A stretch of 64,000 bases of DNA from Flavobacterium magnum (lineage in GTDB: Bacteria; Bacteroidota; Bacteroidia; Flavobacteriales; Flavobacteriaceae). Location: contig NZ_CP028811.1 of the NCBI RefSeq assembly GCF_003055625.1, positions 2,294,001 through 2,358,000 on the forward strand, in the 5' to 3' direction. A program made the translations under genes and the position numbers. Below the pieces are notes generated by a model. That model saw nothing but the letters and a program-made list of their open reading frames with translations, was not told where the DNA came from and made no database searches. Position 1 is the first letter of the stretch; every line of letters begins with the position of its first letter. Shown in pieces: positions 8,193 through 16,053 of the stretch.

Positions 8193-9053
8193 TTGGATAT
8201 AACAAAAACGGAAAAAGCCCGCAGGAAGTTCCACGAGATCATTTATGAGGCCGATACCCTGGCGGGCAAATTGTTTGACCTGCTGCTGATTTTCCTGATA
8301 CTGGTAAGCATCGCCGCCGTGATGCTTGAGAGTGTCGAATCGATCCAGGCGCGTTATGGTGCGGAACTCGAGATCGTCGAATGGGTGATCACGATTTTCT
8401 TTACGCTCGAATACATCGGTCGCATCATCGCGGTAAAAAGGCCCTGGAAGTACATCTGCAGCGTACAGGGCATCCTTGACCTGCTCGCCACGATTCCCGC
8501 TTATATTGACCTGGTTTTCCCGGGGCTGCATTTCCTGATATCGATCCGGGCGGTCAGGCTGCTGCGCATCTTCAGGATATTGAAGATGGGGCAGTTCGTA
8601 GGCGCCTCAGACCAATTGGTCCTGGCCCTGAAAAAAAGCAGGATGAAGATCATCGTGTTCCTGTTCAGCGTCATTGTATTGTGCGTCATACTGGGCACCG
8701 TGATGTACATCATTGAGGGCGCTGAGAGCGGATTTACGAGCATCCCTGTCGCAGTTTACTGGACGATTGTTACGCTGACTACGGTTGGGTTCGGGGACAT
8801 CACGCCGCAAACCCCTTTCGGCCAGTTTGTGTCGATGGTGATCATGGTCCTGGGTTATGGGATCATTGCCGTACCTACGGGACTGGTCACGGCCGAATTC
8901 ATGACCAAGGAAGGCGGCACGCGCAATAACACCCAGGTGTGCCCGAGCTGCAGTGCGGACCACCACCGCGACGATGCACGGTTTTGTTACCATTGCGGGC
9001 ATTCACTCGATAAATACGCCAGCGACGGACTGGCGCCACCATCAAAAAACTGA
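8193..9053 (+). CDS. Voltage-gated K+ channel-like ion transporter with C-terminal zinc ribbon
   Basis: A 286-residue six-helix ion channel. An S4-like segment with spaced arginines (SIRAVRLLRIFRILKM, 117-132) is the voltage sensor, and TVGFGD (197-202) is a canonical potassium selectivity filter between the last two helices. The cytoplasmic tail ends in CPSC (250-253) and CYHC (265-268), a zinc-ribbon-like four-cysteine site that ordinary Kv channels lack. The start is the TTG at 8193; no in-frame ATG occurs before residue 44 and starting there would remove S1. Monocistronic. Function as a K+ channel is well supported; the gating role of the zinc site is inference. Confidence 0.85.
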   Translation: MDITKTEKARRKFHEIIYEADTLAGKLFDLLLIFLILVSIAAVMLESVESIQARYGAELEIVEWVITIFFTLEYIGRIIAVKRPWKYICSVQGILDLLATIPAYIDLVFPGLHFLISIRAVRLLRIFRILKMGQFVGASDQLVLALKKSRMKIIVFLFSVIVLCVILGTVMYIIEGAESGFTSIPVAVYWTIVTLTTVGFGDITPQTPFGQFVSMVIMVLGYGIIAVPTGLVTAEFMTKEGGTRNNTQVCPSCSADHHRDDARFCYHCGHSLDKYASDGLAPPSKN

Positions 9054-9134
9054 AACATTTCAATCTTTATTGATAAGCCAAACGGCCGCAGGCGGGTGTA
9101 TCTTTAGCGTTCAAATACAAGAAACCAATCTGTT

Positions 9135-9320
9135 ATGGATACATTAGACAAAGACGAGCAGGCCGGCTACCGCGGTGTCATCGCGGTAGATCTGGACAAC
9201 CCGCGTGCGGTAGCACACTGGATGGAACACTTTGAGGTCACCGAAGAGAAGCTGCGTGAGGCGGTTGCAGGAACGGACAGCAACCTGGTCAGCGCGATCG
9301 CGGCCTACCTGAAGCGTTAG
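9135..9320 (+). CDS. DUF3606 small protein
   Basis: A 61-residue protein fitting the DUF3606 family: an N-terminal acidic strand region (IAVDLDNPRAVAHWMEHF), then EEKLREAV and a C-terminal ALxxYL-like helix (VSAIAAYLKR). The family is widespread in Bacteroidota and Proteobacteria with unknown function. A TATCTTTA (9099-9106) precedes it at -7-like distance, the same word found before the DUF421 gene. Confidence 0.8.
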   Translation: MDTLDKDEQAGYRGVIAVDLDNPRAVAHWMEHFEVTEEKLREAVAGTDSNLVSAIAAYLKR

Positions 9321-9353
9321 GCGCCGCGGGTTCCTTCGGCCCGCCGGAACATA

Positions 9354-9689
9354 CTAGCGCGGCACGTCGGTTCCCAGGACCGGCAGGTTGGTATTCCGCT
9401 CGGCCGCGGTAGCATCCTCGAGGTATTTTTTGCCTACCGCTTTGGCGAGTGAGAGTTCCCTGAGTTTCGCTTTTCCGGTATCGCGGTACTTCCTGACGAG
9501 CGTATCATGCGTGTAGATCGGGATCCACTCTTTACTGTTGGCCACGCGCAACAATGTGGTCGTCACGACACGGTGGGAAGCCGAATCGTGATCGGGGCGT
9601 GTGAGCTGCGTGACCCTGGTTTCTGAATAGCGTGGCTGCGCCAGCACAATTGCCGGCACAAGGAATAAAATCGATAAAAGGTATTTCAT
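9354..9689 (-). CDS. Hypothetical exported protein
   Basis: A 111-residue protein with a clear signal peptide (MKYLLSILFLVPAIVLAQ, cleavage about residue 17-18), followed by a polar mature part of about 93 residues without cysteines or recognisable repeats. I do not recognise the family. It is convergent with the DUF3606 gene (33-base gap). A periplasmic location is likely; function unknown. Confidence 0.75.
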   Translation of the reverse strand: MKYLLSILFLVPAIVLAQPRYSETRVTQLTRPDHDSASHRVVTTTLLRVANSKEWIPIYTHDTLVRKYRDTGKAKLRELSLAKAVGKKYLEDATAAERNTNLPVLGTDVPR

Positions 9690-9815
9690 TATACTGCTGT
9701 TAGGATATGAGCAGGTTAATGGGTAGGTGGGGCTAAATTACGCCTTTCCTGCGGAGGTGTCCCAGTCTTTACCAATAGTTTAACAGCGGTATCGCAATTC
9801 GCTACCCGTATGGTG

Positions 9816-10274
9816 TTACATTGCGAATTTATCTGCCAGTCGCAGGATAAAAGCGGCCTGCGCCGGATTGATTTTAGTCAGCGCCGCGGATACGCTGAAC
9901 CATTCCGCACGGTCCACTTCGGGTATGGTCAGGCGCTTTCCGGACTTGTAGGGCCACTCAATCTCGATGGTATTGCTTTTTATGTTTTGCGCATCGATGT
10001 CCATGTGCAGCGCCCACGCGTGCACAATTTTGCCGGATTTGAGTTTTACGGACTGCAGTGTCATGAATTCGCCCGTGGGCGTCACCCCGGTTTCTTCCCG
10101 GCATTCGCGGATGGCGGCCTCAAGCGGTTGTTCGTCACCGTCAAATTCGCCTTTCGGGATCGACCAGGCGCCCGCATCCTTGTGTTGCCAGAACGGCCCG
10201 CCGGGGTGGACGAGCAACACCTCGGGCTGGCCGTCGGTGTACCGGTATAAAAGAAGTCCCGCGGATTGTTTCAT
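9816..10274 (-). CDS. NUDIX hydrolase (diadenosine tetraphosphate hydrolase type)
   Basis: A 152-residue NUDIX protein. The full box is present (GEFDGDEQPLEAAIRECREE followed by TGV), so the acidic metal-binding and catalytic residues are intact. The context (SAGLLLYRY, GGPFWQHKDAGAWSIPKGE) resembles small NUDIX enzymes of the Ap4A/NTP type, but substrate cannot be read from sequence. I chose ATG 10274 (MKQSAGLLLYR); the open frame continues 35 codons upstream but that part is unlike the family and runs into the promoter region of the divergent oxidoreductase. Confidence 0.88.
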   Translation of the reverse strand: MKQSAGLLLYRYTDGQPEVLLVHPGGPFWQHKDAGAWSIPKGEFDGDEQPLEAAIRECREETGVTPTGEFMTLQSVKLKSGKIVHAWALHMDIDAQNIKSNTIEIEWPYKSGKRLTIPEVDRAEWFSVSAALTKINPAQAAFILRLADKFAM

Positions 10275-10403
10275 GGTATGGGCGTTGATTTCCCTAAGAT
10301 ACGAAATCTTCACCGCGTGGCATGCTAAACAGCCTAATATCGCTGCATCATGCTGTTGCGCATGGCGGCACATTTTCATACCTTAGTTCCCAAACCAAAA
10401 ATC

Positions 10404-11384
10404 ATGGAGAAGACTATCCGCTGGGGGATCATCGGCTGCGGCAATGTGACAGAATTGAAGAGCGGCCCGGCCTACCGGAAAACAAAAGGCTTTGCGCTGG
10501 TTGCGGTCATGCGCCGTGATGCCGCCAAAGCCGAAGATTATGCCAAACGGCATGGTGTGCCGCGATTTTACACCGACGCAGGGGCTTTGATTGCCGACCC
10601 GGATATCGACGCTGTGTATATTGCGACCCCACCCGATACCCATGCCCATTATGCGTTGAAGGTGGCCGCCGCGGACAAAATCTGCTGTATTGAAAAACCG
10701 ATGGCCAGTGATTATGACGAATGCGTGATGATCTGCGAAGCCTTTGAACAAAAAAAACTGCCGTTGTTTGTGGCTTACTACCGCCGTACGCTGGAGAAGT
10801 TCCTGAAGGTAAAGGCGTTGCTGGACGAGATAGGCGCCGGGCGATCGGTGCGCTGGCAGCTCAGCCGCGTACCCAATGCCAATGACCGCTCGGGGCAATA
10901 CCAATGGCGTACTGATGCAGCCATCGCGCGTGGGGGCTACTTTGAGGACCTGGCGAGCCACGGACTGGATTTGTTCACGTTCCTTTTTGGTGAAGTAGCC
11001 GCGGTGCACGGCATCAGTACGAACCAGCAGGGACTGTATAGTGCAAAAGACGCCCTATCAGCCTGCTGGATCCATCAGTCCGGGATCGTCGGGTCGGCGA
11101 ACTGGAATTTCGGCAGCAGCGTGCGTGAAGATGTGGTGGAAATACACGGCAGTGAGGGAAAGATTTCCTTTTCGATGTTTGACAACCACCTGCCCATACT
11201 GTTTGAAAAAGAGGGCACGAGTCAATCGTTTGATATCGCACCGCCTGAAAACATACAACTGTTCCATGTCGAGGCGATGCGCGCCCACCTGGCGGGTGAG
11301 CGACCGCATCCGTCTCAGGGTCGGTCGGCGGCGCACACGACCTGGATCATGGACCGGATTTTGGGCAGCGAAACGGCACGGTGA
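10404..11384 (+). CDS. Gfo/Idh/MocA family NAD(P)-dependent oxidoreductase
   Basis: A 326-residue oxidoreductase with an N-terminal Rossmann fold (IRWGIIGCGNV, residues 5-15), the family motif EKPMASDY near residue 100 (the Lys-Pro pair is the usual catalytic/cofactor position) and a C-terminal alpha/beta substrate domain (GGYFEDLASHGLDLFTFLFG). Members oxidise or epimerise sugars and inositols. No sugar operon surrounds it, so the substrate is open. The ATG at 10404 was chosen because the 18 codons upstream are not family-like. It is convergent with the next gene (16-base gap). Confidence 0.9.
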   Translation: MEKTIRWGIIGCGNVTELKSGPAYRKTKGFALVAVMRRDAAKAEDYAKRHGVPRFYTDAGALIADPDIDAVYIATPPDTHAHYALKVAAADKICCIEKPMASDYDECVMICEAFEQKKLPLFVAYYRRTLEKFLKVKALLDEIGAGRSVRWQLSRVPNANDRSGQYQWRTDAAIARGGYFEDLASHGLDLFTFLFGEVAAVHGISTNQQGLYSAKDALSACWIHQSGIVGSANWNFGSSVREDVVEIHGSEGKISFSMFDNHLPILFEKEGTSQSFDIAPPENIQLFHVEAMRAHLAGERPHPSQGRSAAHTTWIMDRILGSETAR

Positions 11385-11400
11385 GACGACCCGATGGCCC

Positions 11401-11889
11401 TCACTGTACCTCCAGATCCTCTTTGCGGGCTTCCCTGACACTCTGCTTAAAATCCTGCAGCTCTTCGGCCTCCTCAATCGAATGGGAGCATTGCAGGCTT
11501 TCGTCCTGCTCCGTCAGCTTGCTCAGGTGTGCATAGTACTTCTGGATGGTACGCATTTCCTCTTCGGTCATGTCCTCGATATCGACGAGGCGGTTGCTCG
11601 CATATTTGTGCGACGCGACCAGTTCGTTGAGCTTCAGTTGTATGGCGAGTGAATCCTTGTTCTGCGCCTTCTGGATAATAAATACCATCAGGAAGGTGAC
11701 GATGGTCGTGCCGGTGTTGATGAGTAACTGCCAGGTTTGTGAGAAGTTGAAAAGGGGTCCGGTAACCGCCCAGGCGATGATTACCAGGAACGCACAGCAA
11801 AAAGCGGCGGTGCTTCCGGTAAGCCTTGATACTTTCGAAGCGAATTTTTCAAAAGTATTGTTATAGTTGATGGTTTTTTCATTTTTCAT
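11401..11889 (-). CDS. Low-affinity iron permease-like small membrane protein
   Basis: A 162-residue protein resembling the low-affinity iron permease family (Pfam Iron_permease, after yeast Fet4). Two membrane helices are visible (about 27-45, AAFCCAFLVIIAWAVTGPL, and 55-72, LINTGTTIVTFLMVFIIQ), followed by a Gln/Asn-rich QKAQNKDSLAIQLKLNEL and a long acidic helical tail (75-162). Bacterial members are two-helix proteins with no proven iron transport, so the name is by family only. Stands alone; 152 bases of apparently featureless spacer lie upstream. Confidence 0.75.
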   Translation of the reverse strand: MKNEKTINYNNTFEKFASKVSRLTGSTAAFCCAFLVIIAWAVTGPLFNFSQTWQLLINTGTTIVTFLMVFIIQKAQNKDSLAIQLKLNELVASHKYASNRLVDIEDMTEEEMRTIQKYYAHLSKLTEQDESLQCSHSIEEAEELQDFKQSVREARKEDLEVQ

Positions 11890-12041
11890 GGCTGTATCAT
11901 TTTATTGGAAATAAGCCAGTTATGGCTTTACAAAATTAGCAGCCGGTGAAGTAGGAACGTTACAGGATTTGTGGGAAGGATTATAGATTTTAGATTATCC
12001 GTGTGTTGAATATTACTACTCTCTTTGGTTTTCGGTTCAGT

Positions 12042-13088
12042 CTATTCCTCATCGTCGTCTACGGTATGCGACTTCGAGTAGTTGCGCCATTTTTCGATGG
12101 CTTCCCGCATGTCATCAGGGAGTTCCGTGTCAAAACGCATCATTTCGCCGGTCACGGGATGCTCGAAGCCGAGGGTCTTGGCGTGGAGTGCCTGACGCGG
12201 TAATATCTTAAAGCAGTTTTCAACGAATTGCTTGTATTTTGTAAATGTTGTTCCCTTCAATATCTGGTGGCCGCCGTAGCGCTCATCATTGAACAGCGTA
12301 TGCCCTATGTATTTCATGTGTGCCCGGATCTGGTGTGTCCTTCCGGTTTCGAGTATACAGGATACCAGGGTCACATAGCCGAAACGCTCAATCACCTTGT
12401 AATGCGTGATGGCCGGCTTCCCGATTTCAGGATCGGCGAACACAGCCATCTGCATGCGGTCTTTCAAATGCCTGGCCAGGTTGCCGTTGATCGTGCCTTC
12501 GTCCTCTTTCATGTTGCCCCATACCAGCGCGACATATTCCCTTTCGGAGGTCTTGTTCTCAAATTGTTTAGCCAGGTGGCTTAGCGCCGTTTCGGTTTTG
12601 GCGATGACCAAAAGGCCTGAGGTGTCTTTGTCGATGCGGTGCACGAGTCCGGGACGGTTGCTGCTGTTCAGCGGGAGGTTTTCAAAGTGGTACGCCAACG
12701 CATTGACCAGGGTGCCGGTATAGTTTCCATGCCCGGGATGTACGACAAGCCCCGGGGGCTTATTGACAATCAGCAGCGCCTCATCCTCATAAACGATATC
12801 AAGCGGAATGTTCTCAGGGTCAACGCGGTTCTCGAATGGCGGGTGCGTGAGCATGATGGTCACCACATCCAGCGGCTTGACGCGGTAATTCGATTTGACC
12901 GGAATGTCATTGACGTAAATGTCGCCGTTCGACGCGGCCTGTTGTATCTTGTTGCGCGTGGCATTGGCAATCTGTGACATCAGGTATTTGTCGATGCGCA
13001 GCAGGGCCTGCCCTTTAGCGACTACAAAGCGATGGTGTTCGAAAAGCTCGTCTTCGGGTTCCATTTCGGGTGTAAAATCAGTACTCAT
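12042..13088 (-). CDS. RluD-type 23S rRNA pseudouridine synthase
   Basis: A 348-residue pseudouridine synthase with an N-terminal S4 RNA-binding domain (about 28-85) and the RluA/RluD catalytic domain. The catalytic aspartate is D153 in HRIDKDTSGLL. Further family motifs are NKPPGLVVHPG, ETGRTHQIRAHM and GDERYGG-like NDERYGG. Length and the S4 domain favour RluD (U1911/1915/1917 of helix 69) over RluA or RluC, but the target is inferred. The start codon overlaps the stop of the PASTA gene (TAATG), so the two are translationally coupled. Confidence 0.9.
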   Translation of the reverse strand: MSTDFTPEMEPEDELFEHHRFVVAKGQALLRIDKYLMSQIANATRNKIQQAASNGDIYVNDIPVKSNYRVKPLDVVTIMLTHPPFENRVDPENIPLDIVYEDEALLIVNKPPGLVVHPGHGNYTGTLVNALAYHFENLPLNSSNRPGLVHRIDKDTSGLLVIAKTETALSHLAKQFENKTSEREYVALVWGNMKEDEGTINGNLARHLKDRMQMAVFADPEIGKPAITHYKVIERFGYVTLVSCILETGRTHQIRAHMKYIGHTLFNDERYGGHQILKGTTFTKYKQFVENCFKILPRQALHAKTLGFEHPVTGEMMRFDTELPDDMREAIEKWRNYSKSHTVDDDEE

Positions 13089-13693
13089 TACTCGGCTCCG
13101 GTATCTGTCGTATCGGTTTGGGTATCATTTTCCTCTTCAAAACCGACTTTCCCATCACCTACGACGAGGTCGATCTTGGATGATTTCAGTACTTTGTCGC
13201 CCGGCTTGAGGACTTTGCCGTTCTGCATCATCTCAAGCACCATGTCTTTGCCCAGGTAGGGTTTATAAGTGATCTTGCCCTGCTGCAGGCCAATGGACTG
13301 CAGTGTGGGCACCGCCTGCCTGAGCGTCTGCTCGATTAAATTGGGTACGCGGACCGAGTTGAATCCGCCGGAATTGATCTTTATATAAATCTTACGGTCT
13401 TCCTTCACCTTGGCCCCGGCCAGCGGATCCTGTTTCACGATGGTGAATTTAGGATAATCCGGGTTGAAATCAACCGTGTCGAGCACCTCATAATCGAGGT
13501 CGGCATTGTCAAGCACTTCCTCTGCCTGCTCGATCGACATTTTAGCGAGGTTGGGCACCGTAATTTCCTCCCCATGCTTCGTCGAAAAAGAGATCCATTG
13601 TAAAAGCAGGAAGCCGATTACCAGTAAAATCAGGAATGCCAATGCAAGTTGCCTGAAAAAAACTTTGCTGGTAAGGTAATTGCGTAAGCTCAT
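13088..13693 (-). CDS. PASTA-domain membrane protein
   Basis: A 201-residue protein with one N-terminal membrane helix (about 15-32, LALAFLILLVIGFLLLQWIS) and two PASTA repeats outside the membrane (about 38-108 starting VPNLAKMSIEQAEEVL, and 114-182 starting VPNLIEQTLRQAV). PASTA domains classically bind peptidoglycan fragments in kinases and PBPs; here no kinase or transpeptidase domain is attached. It is cotranscribed with the RluD-type gene and divergent from ddl, a peptidoglycan precursor gene, which suits a cell-wall link (inference). Confidence 0.88.
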   Translation of the reverse strand: MSLRNYLTSKVFFRQLALAFLILLVIGFLLLQWISFSTKHGEEITVPNLAKMSIEQAEEVLDNADLDYEVLDTVDFNPDYPKFTIVKQDPLAGAKVKEDRKIYIKINSGGFNSVRVPNLIEQTLRQAVPTLQSIGLQQGKITYKPYLGKDMVLEMMQNGKVLKPGDKVLKSSKIDLVVGDGKVGFEEENDTQTDTTDTGAE

Positions 13694-13756
13694 GGGTTGA
13701 ATGTTTCGGCAAAGATATAAAAATCCTGTATGTGATATGGATTGAAAAATTAATGA

Positions 13757-13764
13757 TATTTTTG
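13757..13764 (+). promoter_or_regulatory. -7 element of ddl
   Basis: TATTTTTG matches TAnnTTTG and lies 25 bases before the ATG at 13789. No TTTG is seen at the -33 distance. Confidence 0.5.
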
Positions 13765-13788
13765 CTTAAACCAAATAATCAATACCGG

Positions 13789-14775
13789 ATGAAAGTAGCC
13801 GTGGTCATGGGCGGATATTCTGACGAATCGGTGATTTCGCTGCGCAGCGGAAAGCTGGTCCTGAGTAATCTCGACAAATCGAAATATGAGGCGTTTGAAG
13901 TACACATCCTTAAGGACGGATGGCATGTGGTGGCAGACGATAAAAAATACCCGATCAACAAAGCCGACTTTTCCGTTGACATGGACGGAAGGCACATCCG
14001 GTTCGACGTCGCGGTAAATACAATACACGGTACGCCCGGCGAGGACGGCCATATGCAGGCCTACTGGGAATTGCTCGGACTTCCGTATTCGGGTTGCAGT
14101 TTTTACCAGTCGGCGCTCACATTCAACAAGCGCGATACCTTGTCGGTGTTGTCCAAATTCGGGATACCCCGGGCCAAATCCATCTACCTTTCCAAAGGGC
14201 AGGCCGTGTCAGTTGATGAGATTGTGGCGCAGCTCGGCCTTCCGTTTTTCGTAAAGCCAAACCAGTCCGGGAGCAGCCTGGGCGTGTCCAAGGTCAATGA
14301 CCCGGCTGATTTTGACAAGGCGCTGGCATTCGCTTTCGCGGAGGACAACGACATCCTGATAGAATCCAACCTGAAAGGCACTGAGGTTTCGGTCGGCGTG
14401 CTGCACTACCGCGGACAAACGACGGTTCTGGGCCTGACCGAGATTGTTTCGCAAAATGACTTCTTCGATTACGAAGCCAAATACGAAGGCAAATCGGAAG
14501 AGATTACCCCCGCAAGGCTCGACAGGGAGACCGAGCGGAAAGTGCGCGAGACGGCGGCAAAGGCTTACGAGGCGCTCGGTATGAGGGGTTTCTCAAGATC
14601 CGATTTTATAGTAATGGACGGCGTTCCGCATTTCATAGAAATGAACACCAACCCGGGCCTGTCACCGCAAAGTATTTTCCCACAGCAGGCAGCGCATGCC
14701 GGCATCGCCTTTTCTGATTTGCTCGACAATGAGATTGCGCTGGCCCTGGAGCGCAGGACGCTTTGGAAAAAATAG
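13789..14775 (+). CDS. ddl: D-alanine--D-alanine ligase
   Basis: A 328-residue ATP-grasp ligase joining two D-alanines for the peptidoglycan pentapeptide. Visible motifs are the N-terminal VMGGYSDESVISLRSG (substrate-binding region), GTPGEDGHMQAYWELLGLPY, SGCS, the ATP-grasp LPFFVKPNQSGSSLGVSKV and the C-terminal EMNTNPGLSPQS with the Mg2+-binding residues. Start ATG 13789 gives MKVAVVMGG; an in-frame ATG at 13732 would lie upstream of the -7 element. Cytoplasmic. Divergent from the PASTA/RluD pair. Confidence 0.95.
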   Translation: MKVAVVMGGYSDESVISLRSGKLVLSNLDKSKYEAFEVHILKDGWHVVADDKKYPINKADFSVDMDGRHIRFDVAVNTIHGTPGEDGHMQAYWELLGLPYSGCSFYQSALTFNKRDTLSVLSKFGIPRAKSIYLSKGQAVSVDEIVAQLGLPFFVKPNQSGSSLGVSKVNDPADFDKALAFAFAEDNDILIESNLKGTEVSVGVLHYRGQTTVLGLTEIVSQNDFFDYEAKYEGKSEEITPARLDRETERKVRETAAKAYEALGMRGFSRSDFIVMDGVPHFIEMNTNPGLSPQSIFPQQAAHAGIAFSDLLDNEIALALERRTLWKK

Positions 14776-14805
14776 GTATCTTTAGCATATAAAAACCCCG
14801 ATGGT

Positions 14806-15498
14806 ATGAAAGAGATTTTTGAATGGGAGCGCGTGCTGCTCAATGAACTGCCATTGGAGTTCCTGTACGAGGTCGTATTCAGGTCGGCCACGATGTTCAT
14901 CATCCTGCTCGTGACCTTGAAAATGACCGGCAAACGGGGCGTCAGGCAATTGTCGGTTTTTGAAACCGTCATTATCATCGCCCTGGGTTCTGCCGCGGGC
15001 GACCCGATGTTTTACGAAGATGTGGGACTAATCCCTGCGATCACCGTGTTTTTAGTGATTATTGCCATGTACCGCCTTGTTACCTGGGTTGCGGGCAAGA
15101 ACCGCAAGTTTGAAGAGTTTATTGAAGGAAAGACGGAATGCCTGATCAGTGAAGGGAAATTTTCAATTTCGTCTTTCAAAAAAGAAAGCCTGGCACAGGA
15201 TGAGTTCTTTACGGAATTGCGACTGAAATCCGTCGACCACCTCGGGCAGGTACGGAATGCGTTTCTCGAAACGAGTGGGGAGGTGAGTGTGTTCTTTTAC
15301 AAAGACGAAGAGGTGAGGCCCGGGCTGCCGATATTGCCGCACTACTTTGCACAAAAAAGTAAGCAGGTCCCGAAAGCGGGGCTGTACGCCTGTACGTTCT
15401 GCGGGCATACGCAGGAACTGGGTCCCGGTGAAGCGCTGTGCGCGGTCTGCGCCAAACCGGAATGGGTTGCCGCAATAAAAACGCTGCGCATTACCTGA
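14806..15498 (+). CDS. DUF421 (YetF-like) membrane protein with C-terminal cysteine pairs
   Basis: A 230-residue protein of the DUF421/YetF family: three N-terminal membrane helices (about 20-37, 52-70 and 72-90) and a conserved cytoplasmic part (GKTECLISEGKF, SLAQDEFFTELR). The C-terminal 45 residues add CTFC and CAVC pairs (FYACTFC-like YACTFCGHTQ and LCAVCAKPEW), a probable zinc ribbon absent from the Bacillus-type proteins I know. Function of the family is unknown. It begins 30 bases after ddl, with TATCTTTA (14777-14784) as a possible own -7 element. Confidence 0.82.
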   Translation: MKEIFEWERVLLNELPLEFLYEVVFRSATMFIILLVTLKMTGKRGVRQLSVFETVIIIALGSAAGDPMFYEDVGLIPAITVFLVIIAMYRLVTWVAGKNRKFEEFIEGKTECLISEGKFSISSFKKESLAQDEFFTELRLKSVDHLGQVRNAFLETSGEVSVFFYKDEEVRPGLPILPHYFAQKSKQVPKAGLYACTFCGHTQELGPGEALCAVCAKPEWVAAIKTLRIT

Positions 15499-15514
15499 TT
15501 CCTGTATTTTATAT

Positions 15515-15522
15515 TACTTTTG
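15515..15522 (+). promoter_or_regulatory. -7 element of coaD
   Basis: TACTTTTG matches TAnnTTTG and lies 21 bases before the ATG at 15543. It falls just after the DUF421 stop, so coaD probably has its own promoter. Confidence 0.5.
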
Positions 15523-15542
15523 GATTTACCAATGCCAACACG

Positions 15543-15998
15543 ATGAAAAGAGCGATATTTCCGGGCTCATTTGACCCGATCACCTTAGGACATTATGACA
15601 TCATCAAGCGAAGCATTCCGCTTTTTGATGAGATTGTGGTCGCTATCGGCGTCAACGCCGAGAAGAAGTACATGTTCTCCCTTGAAGAAAGAAAGCGTTT
15701 TATCGAAGAGGCATTTGCCAATGAGCCGTCGGTTAGGGTAGAAACTTATGAAGGGCTGACAATTGATTTCTGCAAGAAGATGAAGGCCCATTATATCCTG
15801 CGCGGACTCCGCAATCCTGCAGACTTTGAGTTCGAAAAGGCCATCGCCCACACCAACAGGAGGTTGTCAAAGATAGAGACCGTGTTTTTGCTTACGGCTG
15901 CCAATACTTCGTATATCAGTTCGAGCATCGTGCGCGATGTGATCAGGAATGGCGGGCAATACGAGATGCTCGTACCGGAATCTGTAAGGGTGACATAA
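15543..15998 (+). CDS. coaD: Pantetheine-phosphate adenylyltransferase
   Basis: A 151-residue enzyme of coenzyme A synthesis, transferring AMP from ATP to 4'-phosphopantetheine. The nucleotidyltransferase signature is present: GSFDPITLGH with T14-x-G16-H17, plus the C-terminal ISSSIVRDV motif and YILRGLRNPADFEFE. The length matches bacterial CoaD (about 160). The ATG at 15543 is supported by MKRAIFPGSFDP at the very N-terminus; the frame is open upstream into the DUF421 gene. Confidence 0.95.
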   Translation: MKRAIFPGSFDPITLGHYDIIKRSIPLFDEIVVAIGVNAEKKYMFSLEERKRFIEEAFANEPSVRVETYEGLTIDFCKKMKAHYILRGLRNPADFEFEKAIAHTNRRLSKIETVFLLTAANTSYISSSIVRDVIRNGGQYEMLVPESVRVT

Positions 15999-16000
15999 AT

Positions 16001-16030
16001 TTTGTATTTAAATTTATTTTAAGATATTTG
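16001..16030 (+). promoter_or_regulatory. Promoter of the delta-60 repeat gene
   Basis: TTTG (16001-16004), 18-base spacer, GATATTTG (16023-16030). Only the first base of the -7 word deviates from TAnnTTTG, and the spacing is right. The transcript start would lie about 17 bases before the ATG at 16054. Confidence 0.5.
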
Positions 16031-16053
16031 GCATTCATCTAACCTTCTTCGTT

